From NCBI RefSeq assembly GCF_014252955.1, contig NZ_JACMIA010000001.1, forward strand, positions 2,812,258 through 2,876,257: a DNA stretch of 64,000 nt, written 5' to 3'. This document shows, piece by piece, positions 63,964-64,000 of the stretch; within the stretch, counting starts at the first letter, position 1; each line of letters starts with the position of its first letter. The notes below the pieces were generated by a model. The model saw only the letters and a program-made list of their open reading frames with translations, was not told where the DNA came from and ran no database searches. Made by a program: the position numbers and the translations under genes. This stretch comes from Stappia sp. 28M-7. GTDB taxonomy: Bacteria; Pseudomonadota; Alphaproteobacteria; Rhizobiales; Stappiaceae.

Positions 63964-64000
63964 GACAGACGCCGGGAACGGCAACGGGCGGACGACATCA

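Noticed and set aside
1-64000. CRISPR arrays, rRNA genes, plasmid or chromosomal origins
   Set aside because: No regularly spaced direct repeats, no rRNA sequence, no repABC/oriV genes or DnaA-box clusters were seen.

Overview
The window is chromosomal DNA from a high-GC alphaproteobacterium. The gene sets (gatCAB, ruvX, pyrB with a degenerate pyrC, plsY-dprA, btaAB, a FhlB/FliK-like pair, Sel1, DUF6455 and DUF2059 proteins) and the many GTG/TTG starts fit the order Hyphomicrobiales (Rhizobiales), perhaps a Stappia/Roseibium-like genus. The genus is an inference. Core genes are very GC-rich. Several blocks are visibly poorer in GC and carry accessory genes.

Region 1 (1-8.6 kb) holds ordinary small operons: a DUF2478 NTPase, an ArsR-SRPBCC pair with operator-like repeats, a short-chain fatty acid transporter with a VOC protein, a MarR-AlkD-DUF6616 cluster and a DUF2332 protein. 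An AT-rich orphan gene (4.0-4.6 kb) interrupts it.

Region 2 (about 9.0-30.7 kb) is a defence island. It opens with a 54-residue AlpA/Xis-like helix-turn-helix protein and a WYL-domain regulator. A tightly packed plus-strand operon follows: DUF262-HNH protein, 1725-residue DUF1998 helicase, SNF2/RapA-type helicase, 1317-residue Eco57I-type adenine methyltransferase, a 46-residue ORF resembling the methyltransferase tail, a CBS-HEPN-like fusion and an HNH endonuclease. The SNF2-methylase-DUF1998 helicase content recalls class 1 DISARM, but gene order, gene fusion and accessory nucleases differ and no PLD nuclease is present. This is the best candidate for an undescribed system. Downstream come a phage structural-gene remnant, a multiply inactivated IS3 element, a truncated zinc-ribbon gene, a DUF3883 (PD-(D/E)XK-like) protein, and an apparently intact IS256-family element with an 8-bp target duplication next to tRNA-Ser(GCT).

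Region 3 (31-41 kb) has tandem LuxR-type regulators, Sel1, DUF2147, GST, GNAT, a TerC/CBS membrane protein, the betaine-lipid genes btaAB, and gatB.

Region 4 (41.3-43.3 kb) is a second AT-rich insert. It carries a soluble protein plus a four-helix membrane protein, which I compare with lambda RexA/RexB, and an orphan antitoxin-like gene.

Region 5 (43.4-64 kb) is core: fatty acid desaturase, FhlB/FliK-like proteins, SMR efflux, YjhX, LysE exporter, glutathione reductase, DUF2059, rpiA, a soluble chemoreceptor with PilZ domain, gatA and gatC, a UPF0173 hydrolase, ruvX, an AEC transporter, pyrB-pyrC(pseudo), plsY and dprA. A roughly 50-bp intergenic repeat occurs three times (39.5, 56.7 and 57.3 kb).
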